Assembly (NCBI GenBank): GCA_026027325.1
Contig: JAMSLZ010000001.1
Span: 2,480,001 to 2,544,000 of the forward strand
DNA from: Actinomucor elegans
Taxonomy: Eukaryota; Mucoromycota; Mucoromycetes; Mucorales; Mucoraceae
DNA length: 64,000 bases
Direction: 5' to 3'
Part shown: one piece after another, positions 37,944-49,400 of the stretch
Position numbering within the stretch: position 1 is the first letter of the stretch
Layout of the letters: each line of letters starts with the position of its first letter
Program-made: the position numbers and the translations under genes
The notes under the pieces: model-generated
Databases searched by the model: none
What the model saw: only the letters and a program-made list of their open reading frames with translations
What the model was told of the DNA's origin: nothing

Positions 37944-38254
37944 TATGGTAAAATTAAAATAAAAGCAGGTAATAAAGTCGATTATATAACTTGGTTATAG
38001 TTTATTCAAAACTTCAATTAAATTAAATTCTTTCTAACTAGTTTTTCTAGCTTGTATTTATACTTGTTGGATTGTGACTGAAGGTTATTTACTTGTGTTC
38101 TTATAAGAAGTATAAGAAGAACGTATCTCTGTTTAAGGACTGTATTGCTCTGTATAAGGTAATCAATGATGCTTTAGTATGTAGTATGTGCTACAGCTAG
38201 GGCGCACAGGCCTCTAGTCTGTCTGTACTTTAATTATATGGCTATTTCACCACA
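37944..38254 (+). repeat. LTR family B copy (solo, degenerate 5' end)
   Basis: About 310 bp matching the better preserved copy at 41175-41476 over its whole length, including the shared internal block around GCTAGGGCGCACAGGCC and the end ATTTCACCACA. The 5' terminus reads TATGGTAAAATT instead of TGCGGTAAAATT. It forms part of the left arm of the palindromic block. Confidence 0.75.
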
Positions 38255-38636
38255 ACTATTTTACCTTTTGAATATAATGATCCCCACACTCCTCGCCGCT
38301 AATCTTGGTCCGCTCATTTGGTTATTATCCCTACTGGTATTCAAATTATACGCAGTCCAACCTTGTTCCTGGCAAATCGTAATATGAATTTAGAATCAAG
38401 CACCGATCGTAAAAAGTATAAAAGAGATGCGTTTTATCACCTTTTGACCAGTTAACCAATTCTTGATCTGTTAATAAAAACTATCAACAGTTTTAAAAGT
38501 ATTTTCTATCTTTCCAAATATCCTTCCACCACCTTTACAACAACGCGCATAGGTAGGGTTGTGTATTATAAAATCACAAATTTACTGAGTAGAAAAATCC
38601 AAAGTTATAGTATAGTGCTTGTAACAATTTTAAAAA

Positions 38637-38932
38637 TGTGGTGAAATCCACATATAGTACTCTGCCTATATATTAAAAAGACGGGATTCATTTAACTATC
38701 CATCAAAAGAGGGAGGAGTTTTGGATCATCGCTGAAAAGACAATTAATGCAGAGTGAATATAGATTAAAAAGACCTTTGATTGTTACTAAGAGACCATTT
38801 CCTTTGACGTATAAATACAAGAGATACAAGCTAGATAGAAAAAAAAAACTTAAGTCACTTTGAATCAATAAACCCCCGTAAAATGGTTCTTACTGATTCA
38901 CTCGCTTTTTATTCATTTTTTTTTTTACTGCA
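38637..38932 (+). repeat. LTR family B-prime copy (solo)
   Basis: A 296-bp repeat bounded by TGTGGTGAAATCC and ACTGCA, closely related to the 286-bp copy at 42855-43140, including GACGGGATTCATTTAA and TGATTCACTCGCTTTTTATT. It lies between the palindrome arms. I see no target duplication, so it may have been moved by rearrangement. Confidence 0.7.
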
Positions 38933-38944
38933 CTTATAAAGGTG

Positions 38945-39215
38945 AAAAAACCAAAACTTAGAAATAAGGACGTCAAGGAGCAACTTATCTGAGCAGAATC
39001 ATAATTTGGGTGGACGAAAGATGGTTGGTCGAGAGTGGTTTGGTCCGCTGAAGCTAAAACTAACTGATTTGAATTGGATGGACAGTATTGGCGTTACAAG
39101 AGAAAAGGAGAGCCAATTAGGCCAAGACATGCCAAGAAAGTAGTTAGTTATAGAGGAGGGAATATCATACGTTGGTCGTACATTATACCATCAGGTGTCA
39201 GATATATAGTGTTGT
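38945..39215 (+). pseudogene. Tc1-like transposase fragment
   Basis: Frame-shifted translation contains DLNWMDGQYWRYKRKGEPI followed by RHAKKVVSYRGGNIIRWS. This corresponds to the stretch after the first catalytic Asp in Tc1 transposases, where a GGGSxMxW motif is usual. Only about 80 codons remain. Confidence 0.55.
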
Positions 39216-39649
39216 AAACGCTCATTGTTGTGGTAGATGGGGTTTATAAAGAAGATAGGAAATACTTTTAAAACTGTTGATAGTTTTTATTAACAGATCA
39301 AGAATTGGTTAACTGGTCAAAAGGTGATAAAACGCATCTCTTTTATACTTTTTACGATCGGTGCTTGATTCTAAATTCATATTACGATTTGCCAGGAACA
39401 AGGTTGGACTGCGTATAATTTGAATACCAGTAGGGATAATAACCAAATGAGCGGACCAAGATTAGCGGCGAGGAGTGTGGGGATCATTATATTCAAAAGG
39501 TAAAATAGTTGTGGTGAAATAGCCATATAATTAAAGTACAGACAGACTAGAGGCCTGTGCGCCCTAGCTGTAGCACATACTACATACTAAAGCATCATTG
39601 ATTACCTTATACAGAGCAATACAGTCCTTAAACAGAGATACGTTCTTCT

Positions 39650-40156
39650 TGTTATATCCGGTGCTAAAGACGAAGGATATTAAAATTTAAAACACAATAA
39701 TAAAAGAATAGACAGTAAATGGAATCAGCTAGTATCCTGATAGTAAAAGTTATTCTTATGTTTATTCACAATTCAAAATCAAGTCTTCTTTATATACATT
39801 TCATCAGAGCTTAATAGTGTAGCATTCAATCTATCAGCACGCATGGCCGTACAACGGAGTCCAATCCCAGCAGCCACTAATAAGCCTTTCAACCACGCAT
39901 TGTTGTAATTGTATAACCCACGCGTTATTCGATATTCAGGTCTTATCTTGAGATACACTCGATACTACTCGATAGTATGATGCTGCGTGTTTCTTGTAAT
40001 GATTATTGGCTAATAGTTCTAAGGATGACACATCGCTTGTATTTATGCAGGCCTCGTTAATCTGTTTGGGTTATCAGATAGAGTCCGTGTATGACATAAA
40101 TGAACAGTTGATTCCTTACTATTATGTCGATGCAAGATAGTAGGTGGAATACAACA
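39650..40156 (+). repeat. Probable LTR family C (solo)
   Basis: The segment runs from TGTTATATCCGG to GGAATACAACA, about 507 bp. It starts exactly where homology to the palindrome's left arm stops. Its first nine bases match the LTR of the retroelement at 63684-63936. There is no clear target duplication and only one copy in this window, so the boundaries are tentative. Confidence 0.4.
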
Positions 40157-40261
40157 ATAAATTAAAATTATTATTAAGTATACAATAAACATTATCAAGA
40201 AAGCAACTGTTCCATTTTGCATGAAAAAGCAACATTATATTTATGCTTTCTCCTAATATAC

Positions 40262-40665
40262 GTACCAAATTTATATGAAACAAGATGTCCGTCATATAGC
40301 TGCAGAAGTGTATAAAGCATTTTATTACCAAGAACCAGAATGTAAATGACTGTATTTGATTATGTTAAAATAGCTTTATTTATATGTCACACTGAGCAAA
40401 TAGACGTTAATTGATAAATACTATCTCTCATACCAAATATTACATCCAATACTATTACCTTTGAATATAATGATCCCCACACTCCTTGCCGCTAATCTTG
40501 GTCCGCTCATTTGGTTATTATCCCTGGTCTTCATTATACGCAGTCCAACCTTGTTCCTGGCAAATCGTAATATGAATTTAGAATCAAGTACCGATCGTGA
40601 AAAAGTATATATAGGAGATACGTTTTATCACCTTTTGACCAGTTAATCAATTCTTGATCTACTGT
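40262..40665 (-). repeat. Partial LTR family A copy
   Basis: Reverse-complement match to the 506-bp LTR of the intact element, from the GCTGCAGAAGTGTATAAAGC region to the GATCAAGAATTG region, diverged by several percent. Both ends are lost. The preceding 100 bp resemble internal sequence of the MITE at 40752 in opposite orientation. Confidence 0.7.
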
Positions 40666-40751
40666 ATGCGAAAAAAGGGTTTCAATGTTTTATAAATTAA
40701 TCTTTTTCTCTTCATATAGCTGTCTAAAATAAAACTATGCAGTTGATGTTA

Positions 40752-40983
40752 GAGGGATATCTCTTATTATTATAAAAAAGAAGTCTATTTTAAACAAAGC
40801 ATAAATGAAAATGTTGCCTTTTATGCATAATGGAACAGTTGCTTTCTTGATTAAATATATTATTTATATTTAAATGAAATATCTAGAAGGATAATACTTT
40901 GTTTAAATTATAAAAATATATACAATTTTATTTATGAATATCTATATTAAAGATAATCGTTTAAAAAATAATAGATATCCCTC
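40752..40983. mobile_element. MITE with TTA target duplication (PIF/Harbinger-like)
   Basis: A 232-bp AT-rich segment has inverted termini GAGGGATATCT / AGATATCCCTC and is flanked by TTA on both sides (40749-40751 and 40984-40986). The related repeat at 52156-52298 has the same flanks joined as GATG-TTA-GTATC without the insert, so it is an empty site. A 3-bp TTA/TWA duplication is typical of PIF/Harbinger elements. It encodes nothing. Confidence 0.88.
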
Positions 40984-41174
40984 TTAGTATCAATAGAGAG
41001 CTAAAACTTTGGTCTTTTTTTCTATAGGTTTTTCTTCATCCTGAACTGTATTTAAAACTAGGGAGTCAAGGAGAAGTTGAGAAATTTTGATTTTTTGATT
41101 TTTCAAAATATGTCGTTACTTAGCATCGCATAAAATTATTTTAAATTGAGCTATCGAAGAAATTTAAAACATGG

Positions 41175-41476
41175 TGCGGTAAAATTAAAATATAAAAGCA
41201 GATAGTAAGTCGATTATAACTTGGTTATAGTTTATTCAACTTAAATGTGATTAATTATTTCTAACTAGTTTTTCTAGCTTGTATTTATACTCGTTGAATT
41301 GTGACTGAAGGTTATTTACTTGTGTTCATATAAAAAGTATAAGAAGGACGTATCTCTGTTTAAGGACTGTATCGCTGTATAAGGTAATCAATGATGCTTT
41401 AGTATGTATGTGCTACAGCTAGGGCGCACAGGCCTCTAGTCTGTCTGTACTTCAATTATGTGGCTATTTCACCACA
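41175..41476 (+). repeat. Solo LTR family B with target duplication CATGG
   Basis: A 302-bp LTR begins TGCGGTAAAATT and ends TTTCACCACA. It is flanked by CATGG at 41170-41174 and 41477-41481. A 5-bp duplication and TG..CA ends mark a retroviral-type integration followed by LTR-LTR recombination. Confidence 0.88.
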
Positions 41477-41608
41477 CATGGTCCAAAACAATGGGGGGAC
41501 ATTCTTTATGAATAGGGAAATTAAAATAAAGAATAAAAGAAGCTGGGGCTCTTCCTGTCCAAATTGAATATTTTCATCACTTTTTTTTATTATAAAAGAA
41601 TTAACATC

Positions 41609-42450
41609 ATGGTTCGTTCTATTACTAAAAAGATAAGCAAGACACTCTCAAGTCACTGTTGTCAAGAAACATTACATACTCAAGAATTCAGAAACAACTA
41701 CCAGACATTTCTCTAGCCACTATTAGTAGATATAAAGCTAAATTTTTTCCTACCACCAAGCCTGCTAGCACTGGAAGGCCATGTTCAGTAAGCAATACAA
41801 CAAAGAAATACATTCAAAATAAGATGAAAACCGGTCAATTCAAATCACTACAAGATATAAAGGCTTATCTTATTTCAGTTGGAATTAATATGACAATCAG
41901 GAGCATTCAGTTAATGCTTCATTCTATGGGCTTCAAAGCAAAAAGAAAGCAGAAGTCTAATTTCATCTTCGAAAGCAATAGAAAAAAGCGACTTGCGTGG
42001 GCTAAACAACATAGGGTGTTAGCCAAGGACAACTGGCGTAAGTGGATATTTTCAGACGAAACAAAGGTTAACATATGGGGTTCAGACGGTATTAAGTACT
42101 ATTGGTCTCAGCTAAATGATGTTGTTCGCCCTCACCATTTAGATCTCCAAATTCAGTAGTGAAGGGGGTAGTGTCATGTTTTGGACTTGTATAACAGCGA
42201 AAGGCCCTGGTTATAGCACTGCAATCATTGAAGGCACGATAAACTCATCTTTATACGTTGAAATACTTCAGCCATCATTTAAAGATACCTTAGACTATTA
42301 TGAGTTGGATTCAAAACATGTTCGTTTTCAACGAGACAAGGCCACGCTCCTCCTAGATCAACTATTGCTAAAAAGTGGTTTACCAAAAACCTGAAATACA
42401 TTGATACAGTAGTTACACTGGCCGGTGCACAAAAAAATAAATTTGCTTTT
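41609..42450 (+). pseudogene. Degenerate Tc1-like transposase 1
   Basis: Translation from ATG 41609 shifts frame by one base within about 50 bp, then continues at 41659-42159 with a helix-turn-helix and the first catalytic block (WRKWIFSDETKVNIWGSDG). A second shift near 42155 is followed by SEGGSVMFWTCIT. The second catalytic block, normally QxDNxPxH, has decayed to FQRDKATLL, and the DLNPIE motif is lost where sequence ends at TGGCCGGTGC. The element is inactive. Confidence 0.82.
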
Positions 42451-42854
42451 TTTAATGTTTCTTAATGTACAGTCACTCGAGTAAGTCCATACTTTAAACA
42501 TATATTTGCTAACATATTTAAACAGTATATGCTAAATTTAAACATGAATTATATAGTAACTACACTTGGAAACTTTACTAAAATTATATTTTGGAATTTT
42601 TGGCTGAGAAAATTAAACGTGCTGTCTTTTAATATCGAGTATAGCCACCTTTAGCTCTAAGGACTTGCTCTATTCTTTTAGGTAAACTGTTATAGTACGG
42701 CTCCATGTCTGCTTTGGTAAATTTGTACCACTCTGTCTCAAATCGTTTGAATAGTTCTTCCTTTGTATTTAGAGGGGTGTCATATTGGCCTAGTTTTGAC
42801 TTAACATGATGCCATAGATGTTCTATCGGATTTAAGTCTGGACTATATGGTGAC

Positions 42855-43140
42855 TGTGGTGAAATCCACATATAACATTCTACATTATATTAAAAAGACG
42901 GGATTCATTTAATAACTATCCATCAAAAGAGGGAGTTTTGAATCACCGCTGAAAATACAATTAATGAAGAATGAACATAGATTAAAAAGACCTTTGATTG
43001 TTACTAAGAGACCATTTCTTTGGAAGTATAAATACAAGAGATAACAAGCTAGATAGAAAAACAAAACTCACTTTGAATCAATAAAACCCCATAAAACGGT
43101 TCTAACTGATTCACTCGCTTTTTATTCAATTTTTACCGCA
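42855..43140 (+). repeat. Solo LTR family B-prime with target duplication GTGAC
   Basis: A 286-bp LTR begins TGTGGTGAAATCC and ends TTTTTACCGCA. GTGAC flanks it at 42850-42854 and 43141-43145. It interrupts the Tc1-2 transposase between WS and QSPYSPDLNP. Its terminal bases match family B in opposite orientation, suggesting related retroelements. Confidence 0.9.
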
Positions 43141-43519
43141 GTGACCACTCGTTCATATACTGTATGTTGTTTGCTTTAAGCCATTTTTTAGTTACTTTGG
43201 AAGTATGTTTTGAGTCGCCATCTTGCTGAAGAATCACATCATCAGGATTCCAGCCGTAGTTAGTCCAAAGTATCCTTTAAACGATGTACCCAAGGTTTCA
43301 ATATAACAGTCTGAATCCATAGTTTTTTGTAGTACTTGACTAGCGTAGCCTACTCCCCGTGATGTCATACAGCTCCATATCATAAGGCTTCCGCCACCAA
43401 ACTTTTTGGTCATACGAGTATTAGGAGGAAGACTGATCTCTGTGGCCTGGCTATTTTCATGTATAAATAGCTCCATGTCAGACTGCCACATGTTTATTTT
43501 CGTTTCATCCGAAAATATA

Positions 43520-45151
43520 CAGTGACTTACAATACTGTCCGCATGTTTTGCAATTTTAACTTCACATTATCATTCCTCACTCGATAATGGCTGCAAAAAT
43601 GTAAAAATAATATTATTTGAAAGCCCAATAAAATCACTACAATAGGTTGAAATCTCAGATCATATGACTTTCCTAATATAGAGTATTAATCGTTTAAAAA
43701 AAGGAACATCATGCGGACAGTATTGTGAGCAGGGGTTCACAAAATTTGTTTATTGATAAATCTGCTTTAATAATCGGTCCAGCGGCCTTTCGCTTTGATG
43801 ACAGCTTCACAGCGTAAAGGCATACTATCAATAACATTCAAACATTCTTCTTTGGTAATTTTGTGGTACCATACGTCTGTAACACGTTCAAAAAGCTCTT
43901 GCATGCCAGAAGGCGGAGTATCATAGTCATTTAGTCGTCTTTTGACTAAGGCCCACATATGCTCGATTGGATTAAGATCAGGAGATTGAGATGGCCAGTC
44001 CATTACTACGTATTTTTGTTTTTTGAGGTAGTCTTTGACCGTACCAGAAGTATGTTTAGGGTCGTTATCCTGTTGAAAGATGATCTGATTGGTTCTTAAT
44101 CCTGTTTCTTGGCAGACCAACTTTACCGTTTTCCTCAGTTCGTCACGCAGAATCGTCCCATAAAGCTCCTTGTCCATTATGGAATCGATCTTACACATCC
44201 ATCCAACTCCAATGCAAGATATGCAACTCCAAATCATGATGCTTCCTCCACCATGCTTTTTTGTTTGCTTTATGTGGCGGTCTTGTAGTGGCTCATTGTC
44301 TCGAATCCAAGCCCAAGTACGACCATCAGAGCAGAAGCGGTTTATCTTAGTCTCATCAGACCAAATAACCCTTCTCCAATCGGCTATCGTATAGTCCTCA
44401 TACTTTTTTGCCCAAGCTAATCGCTCACGTATGTTTTTGGCATTGAGGTTTGGCTTCGTTTCCTTTTCCATGGATCCTAAGCCTTCGGCCTTGAGTGCCC
44501 TACGCACGGTCTGCGGTGAAACAGATAAACCAAAGTCAAATGACAATTGTTTTTGAATACTTATTACGTTTCCCTGGCCTCCTCTTGTAATCTGTCGCAC
44601 GCAATATCTTTTATCCGCTTCTTTAAGCTTTAAAGGTTTACCTCCTTTTGGCTTCTTTCGATTAGGTAAGTGTTCCGCGGCGACTTTATTGACTGTCGTG
44701 CGCCCAACATTGGTGCGATAGGCAACCTGGCGAATGGAATAGCTTGCTTGGAGGCCACCAATGATATTTTGTCGTGTGGCTTCAGATATGGGTCTCATCA
44801 CTTATGAAATAAATTAAGAATGTATAATAAGATTGTGATTTAATGAATTAATGAGAGTATGCGCGATGAAAGATAACTTTGTTTTTGAGTCAATTTCCAT
44901 CATGTTCAACTTATGGGTTGAATTTCGCATCTAAAAATTGACTCACAATACTGTCCGCATGATGTTCCTTTTTTTAAACGATTAATACTCTATATTAGGA
45001 AAGTCATATGATCTGAGGTTTCAATTAATTGTAATGATTTTGTTGGGCTTTCAAATGATATTATTTTTACATTTTTGCAGCCATTATCGAGCGAGTAATG
45101 ATAATGTGAAGCTAAAATTGCAAAACATGCGGACAGTATTGTAAGTCACTG
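43520..45151 (-). mobile_element. Intact Tc1-like transposon 3
   Basis: A 1632-bp element is flanked by TA (43518-43519, 45152-45153). It has 211-bp inverted repeats (43520-43730 and 44941-45151) starting CAGTGACTTACAATACTG. It carries one intact transposase and interrupts the Tc1-2 relic. Each terminal repeat holds two copies of ACAATACTGTCCGCATG in inverted orientation, an arrangement described under findings. Confidence 0.93.
43767..44801 (-). CDS. Tc1-family transposase, DD34E
   Basis: A single uninterrupted ORF of 344 residues lies within the inverted repeats of Tc1-3. Residues 5-50 form a helix-turn-helix (YSIRQVAYRTNVGRTTVNKV), followed by a second DNA-binding region (VSPQTVRRALKAEGLG). 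The catalytic triad is visible: Asp149 in WSDET, Asp245 in QQDNDPKHT and Glu280 in SPDLNPIEHMW, with 34 residues between the last two. GGGSIMIWSCIS is also conserved. These enzymes cut and paste the element at TA sites. Full length with all catalytic residues indicates a potentially active copy. No introns and no frame damage are seen. Confidence 0.93.
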   Translation of the reverse strand: MMRPISEATRQNIIGGLQASYSIRQVAYRTNVGRTTVNKVAAEHLPNRKKPKGGKPLKLKEADKRYCVRQITRGGQGNVISIQKQLSFDFGLSVSPQTVRRALKAEGLGSMEKETKPNLNAKNIRERLAWAKKYEDYTIADWRRVIWSDETKINRFCSDGRTWAWIRDNEPLQDRHIKQTKKHGGGSIMIWSCISCIGVGWMCKIDSIMDKELYGTILRDELRKTVKLVCQETGLRTNQIIFQQDNDPKHTSGTVKDYLKKQKYVVMDWPSQSPDLNPIEHMWALVKRRLNDYDTPPSGMQELFERVTDVWYHKITKEECLNVIDSMPLRCEAVIKAKGRWTDY

Positions 45152-45429
45152 TAACTTTCTTCCATTGAGAATCCATTAAACTCCATTATTGTATATATTT
45201 TTTTAATTTTGTATTAGTTTTTAAGGTGTAAGTTGCAAAAAAACTTGCACCGCGACTCTTTATGGTTCTTTCTCTTAGAGAAAGGTTCTCGTACATATGT
45301 GGCTGGTACGAAACTAGGGGTATTTTAAATCCGAAGTATAATTATAATTATATTAATATATAAAATTAGAAGTGAAAAAAATAAAAAAAAAATAATAGAT
45401 ACATCTTTTAATTTGAATTGTTCTTCATT

Positions 45430-45737
45430 GCTCAACAGTCCAACCATGGTACTTCCTGGCGTATTGGAGTCTATCCTTCATATAATCAACCTTGGTATAT
45501 GGTCGCTTTTTCATAATATAAGCTTTAAGTCCGCCCCAGTTTGATGGATCAACTTTATAGTTCCATTGTAGCTGATTGGATAGCCGAGGGAGTTTAAATA
45601 TTTGTGTGCATCTCGACCATTCCTTAAGTATCCGCTTCCAAGTTTATATTTCAGTGTTACCATAATACATTGAGGCACTATTCTACGGCCTCCACCGGTA
45701 GGTCGAACGTATTCTGGGTCTATTTCGTTTTTCATTT
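45430..45737 (-). pseudogene. Tc1-like transposase 4, C-terminal side of a split relic
   Basis: Minus-strand coding sequence continues the part at 51905-52024 after removal of the retroelement between them. It reads KNEIDPEYVRPTGGGRRIVP, then an HTH-type segment (DAHKYLNSLGYPISYNGTIK) and ends KYHGWTVEQ just before the first catalytic Asp would be expected. The catalytic domain is absent, so it was probably already truncated. Confidence 0.75.
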
Positions 45738-46243
45738 TGTTGTAAAGGTGGTAGATAAAGATTTTGGAAGATAGAAATACTTTTAAAACTGTGGATAGTT
45801 TTTTATTAGAGATCAAGAATTGATTAACTGGTCAAAAGGTGATAAAACGCATCTCTTATATACTTTTTCTCGGTCGGTACTTGATTCTAAATTCATATTA
45901 CGATTTGCCAGGAACAAGGTTGGACTGCGTATAAAGAAGACCAGGGATAATAACCAAATGAGCGGACCAAGATTAGCGGCGAGGAGTGTCGGGATCAATA
46001 TATCCAAAGGTAATAGTATTGAATGTAATATTTGGTGTGAGAGATAGTATTTATCAATTAGCGTCTACTTGCTCAGAGTGATATATAAATAAAGATATTT
46101 TAACATAATCAAATACAGTCATTTACATTCTGGTTCTTGGTAATAATGCTTTATACACTTCTGCAGCTATATATAAGGATATCTATACGATTTTCTATCT
46201 GTACAGTATTCTCTTATTAATATAATTATGAGCGTTTACAACA
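45738..46243 (-). repeat. 3' LTR of Ty3/gypsy element A
   Basis: A 506-bp LTR with ends TGTTGTAAAGG..GTTTACAACA, identical as far as I can read to the copy at 51399-51904. It is the 3' LTR because the coding sequence is on the minus strand. Target duplication CATTT lies at 45733-45737. A purine-rich GGTGGAGGATAA directly upstream on the coding strand is a plausible polypurine tract. Confidence 0.95.
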
Positions 46244-46426
46244 TTATCCTCCACCAGAATCAAACAAACTTGTATTGATTCGGCAAGTGCGTCAGTTCCA
46301 CCAAATAGTACATTCATGCGGCTGAGTTTTGATTAACACGCTCAGGTATACCTCCTTTTACGCACCAATTCAGGGTCTTTTCTTGCATCGTGGCTTTTCT
46401 TGGTTCTTGTTTCATAACTTGCCTAC

Positions 46427-49400
46427 TTATTCTATCTTTCTTTTCTTGTTTGAACGTCTATTCAGTATTCTCTCTTCTCTACTCGTAGTGGCTGCAATAT
46501 TTGCTCTTTTGTTTTTCGACATCTCGATCGCTACATTTGACATCTCATTCCCATTGCATTTAGGAATCTTGGAAGTTCCAACTTTTTTGCGTCTGTTAGG
46601 TTCAGAGTTTTGAATTGACTGTTCGACTCTAGTTTGCTCTAAACGTCGTAATTCTCTTTGCTTATTCCAGTACCGTTGAATGATAGTTGGATCGGTGAAA
46701 TCACTTGCTTTTTGCCAAGTATTTTCTTTCTCAGAATAACCTTTCCACTTAATCAAGTATTCTCGATGACCTTCTTCACCTCGATGATCACGGATACCTT
46801 CGACTTCGTAGTATTCTTCTTCGATACTAGACTCATCCAGGGTAACGACTTTCAATTCTGACGGTACATAGTTTCGGGATAATAATTCATTCTGTTCATC
46901 CTTTAGTTCATACGATCCACCAGTATTTCTTCGAACAACAGTGTAAGGTCCCTCATAAATCGGAGCTAACTTACTAGATCGATTCTGTAATCTGATCATG
47001 ACATGCGTTCCAACTGGAATGTCGACAAGAACACTCTTTTGATTGAACTTTTTGTTGTATTCCTCATTTATCTTCTGAGTTCTTTCGAGGATGGCTGGGA
47101 ATACGATCTTATCCATGTAATCTACGCGTTCTTCCAACTCTCGCATGGTCATAGACTCGATGGGTAGTTTGAACTTCTTCTCGTTACCGTAGTCATCAGG
47201 TAAGTTGACTCTACGTGCAAACATCAAGGAGAAGGGAGAACTCATAGTTTTTGCTTTAATGTGTCGGTTCATGCAGAGCTGTATGATAGGAAGATAATAC
47301 GCCCAACTATGACTGTCTGACTTCATCATTTTTCTTAACGTGTTAGTTGCGGTACGAACTGCATTTTCCGCTGCTCCATTTGCTCGAGGATGATATGGCG
47401 TAGTATATCTTCTATCAATTCCTAGGTTCTTCGAAATACTGTTCATCACAGCATTCTTGAACTCTAGACCATTATCAGACTGGCAAATACGTGGAACACC
47501 AAAATCACCATAGACTCTGACCAACTCTTTTGCAACAGTATCGGATTGTTTGTTCTTCAGAGGTCTGAGAATAACGAATTTCGAACAAATATCTGTTATA
47601 ACCAACATGTAAACATATCCTTCTTCAGTTACGTCAAAAGGTCCAGCCAAGTCGATAGCAATATGATCAAATGGTCGGTTGGCTACAACATTAGATAATG
47701 GGTGATAACCTCTCTTACTGATGTTGTGCTTTTGACATTCAACACACGAACTAACAATGTCTTTTGCTTCTGCGTAGATATTCGCCCAATGGAGACCTTG
47801 TGAATGTAAATCTCGCACAATTGCTTGCGATCCAAAGTGTCCAAATGCATGCGCTTCTTTCAACAGAGCATCTCTCTCTTCTTCAGGAGGAGTCATATAG
47901 TCAGTCAGCTCATCTTTTCTTTCAACTAGTTTAGTCGCGAGTACGTTAATCGTTTTATCTCGGCTAAATCGCTTTTTTCTAATGATGGCTTTCTTTTTAG
48001 GACTTCGTCTGATGATTTTGCTCGTAACACTATCCTCCACCAGTTTGTTTTCATCTTCTAAAGGTGAATACAAACGGCTCAGAATATCAGGCAATTTGTT
48101 CAATATACCGGGGATGTGCACTACATCAAAATCAAAATCCAGAAGAGTCTCGATCCATCCAATTAACATGGGATTTGCGATCTTTTGCGTATGTAAGTAT
48201 ACTAGTGCCTTGTGATCTGTAAATACAGTGAACTTTTTGCCCCATATATACTTGCGAAACTTCAGTAATGCTAACACGACTGCATACAATTCTCTTTTAG
48301 TAGTGCTCCAACGGCGTTGTGAAGGTGACAAGGAGCTCGATACAAATCCTATGTAAAGATCTTGGCCGGCCTCATTCTTTTGAAACAACACTGCCGCGAC
48401 ACCATAAAGTGATGCGTCTGTAGCTACGTAAAACTGTTTTGACAAATCCGGATAATGCAGCATCATCTTCGACTGCAAAATCTCTTTGATAGTTTCAAAG
48501 CTCTTAGTGTGACGATCGGTCCACAGCTCTTCCACATTCTCTGCATTCACTAAACTGGTGAGTGGTTCTGCTACTCTGGAAATCATCGGAACGAATTCTC
48601 TCAGGTAATTGACCAAACCCATAAATTGCTGGATGTGTTTCTTATTTTTATTTGGAAGTGGCCACTTTGAAACATTGGTAAGTTTTGATTGATCCACACG
48701 AACTCCTGAAGCGTCCACTACAAATCCCAACATACGAACTGAATGTTGAAACCATGAACACTTGGATTCTTTCAGGATTAAATTTGCGGAATTTAATCTG
48801 TCAATCACAAACTTTACATCTTTTGCATGCTGTTCGATACTTTCACTGGCAACAATACAGTCATCCACGAAGTTCTGAACGCAATCAATACCTTCAAACA
48901 AGGTTGCCATGACCTTTTGAAATTGCGAGGTTAGCATTTTCACTCCAAAGCACGCTTTTTGAAAGGAAAAGCCATTGCCATTATAAGTAAACGATAGCTT
49001 GTGTACATCCTCGGGTGCCACTTTGAATCGATGATATGCATTCGACAAATCCAAAGTTGTAAACACTTTTTTACCGGCCAAGTTATCAAAGATATCCTTA
49101 ACCAAAGGTACGGGAAAATTGAATGTTGGAGGTAGAATTTGATTCAACGATCTCACATCTAAACACGCTCTATGGCTCACAATCTCACCATCTTTGTTAC
49201 GTTTAGGAACAAGCAGTAATGGGCTGTTGAATGACGTGTTTACTCGGGATCGAATGATTGTGCCTGTTTCCAACCATTCTTTTATTTGCTTATCGAGAAC
49301 TGGTCTTAATGCATAAGGGATGGGGTATTGACGTCTATACGCCGTTGCACCCTCTTTCGTAGGTAATCGAACAATGGATTCAGGCAAAGGACATGAAGAT

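Larger units (their letters stand above)
38115..39650. repeat. Palindromic block: inverted arms built of two LTR families
   Basis: Left arm 38115-38542 is the reverse complement of right arm 39226-39650 with few differences. Each arm contains the 3' part of an LTR-B copy joined to the outer part of an LTR-A copy (the LTR of the intact element at 45738). The spacer holds a 296-bp LTR-like repeat and a Tc1 fragment. The same junction of two unrelated LTRs in both arms shows that the arms arose by duplication and inversion, not by two insertions. Confidence 0.8.
42470..45215 (-). pseudogene. Tc1-like transposase 2, interrupted twice
   Basis: A minus-strand Tc1 element begins after TA at 42468-42469 with terminus CAGTCACTCGAGTAAG. 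Its transposase is in three pieces. Upstream of 45153 it ends SQWKKV; 43141-43519 carries IFSDETKINMWQSDMELF and GGGSLMIWSCMTSRGVG with a frameshift near 43260; and 42629-42854 carries SPYSPDLNPIEHLW to the stop. The first break is the insertion of an intact Tc1 element at a TA, and the second is a solo LTR with target duplication GTGAC. Removing both insertions on paper realigns the flanks exactly. The N-terminal part beyond about 45200 is missing. Confidence 0.85.

Noticed and set aside
45813..46007. A 64-codon ORF (MDILIPTLLAANLGPL..) repeated at 51474-51668 and, diverged, at 40461-40646
   Set aside because: All copies are inside LTR family A and antisense or shadow to LTR function; they recur because the LTR recurs, not because a protein is conserved.
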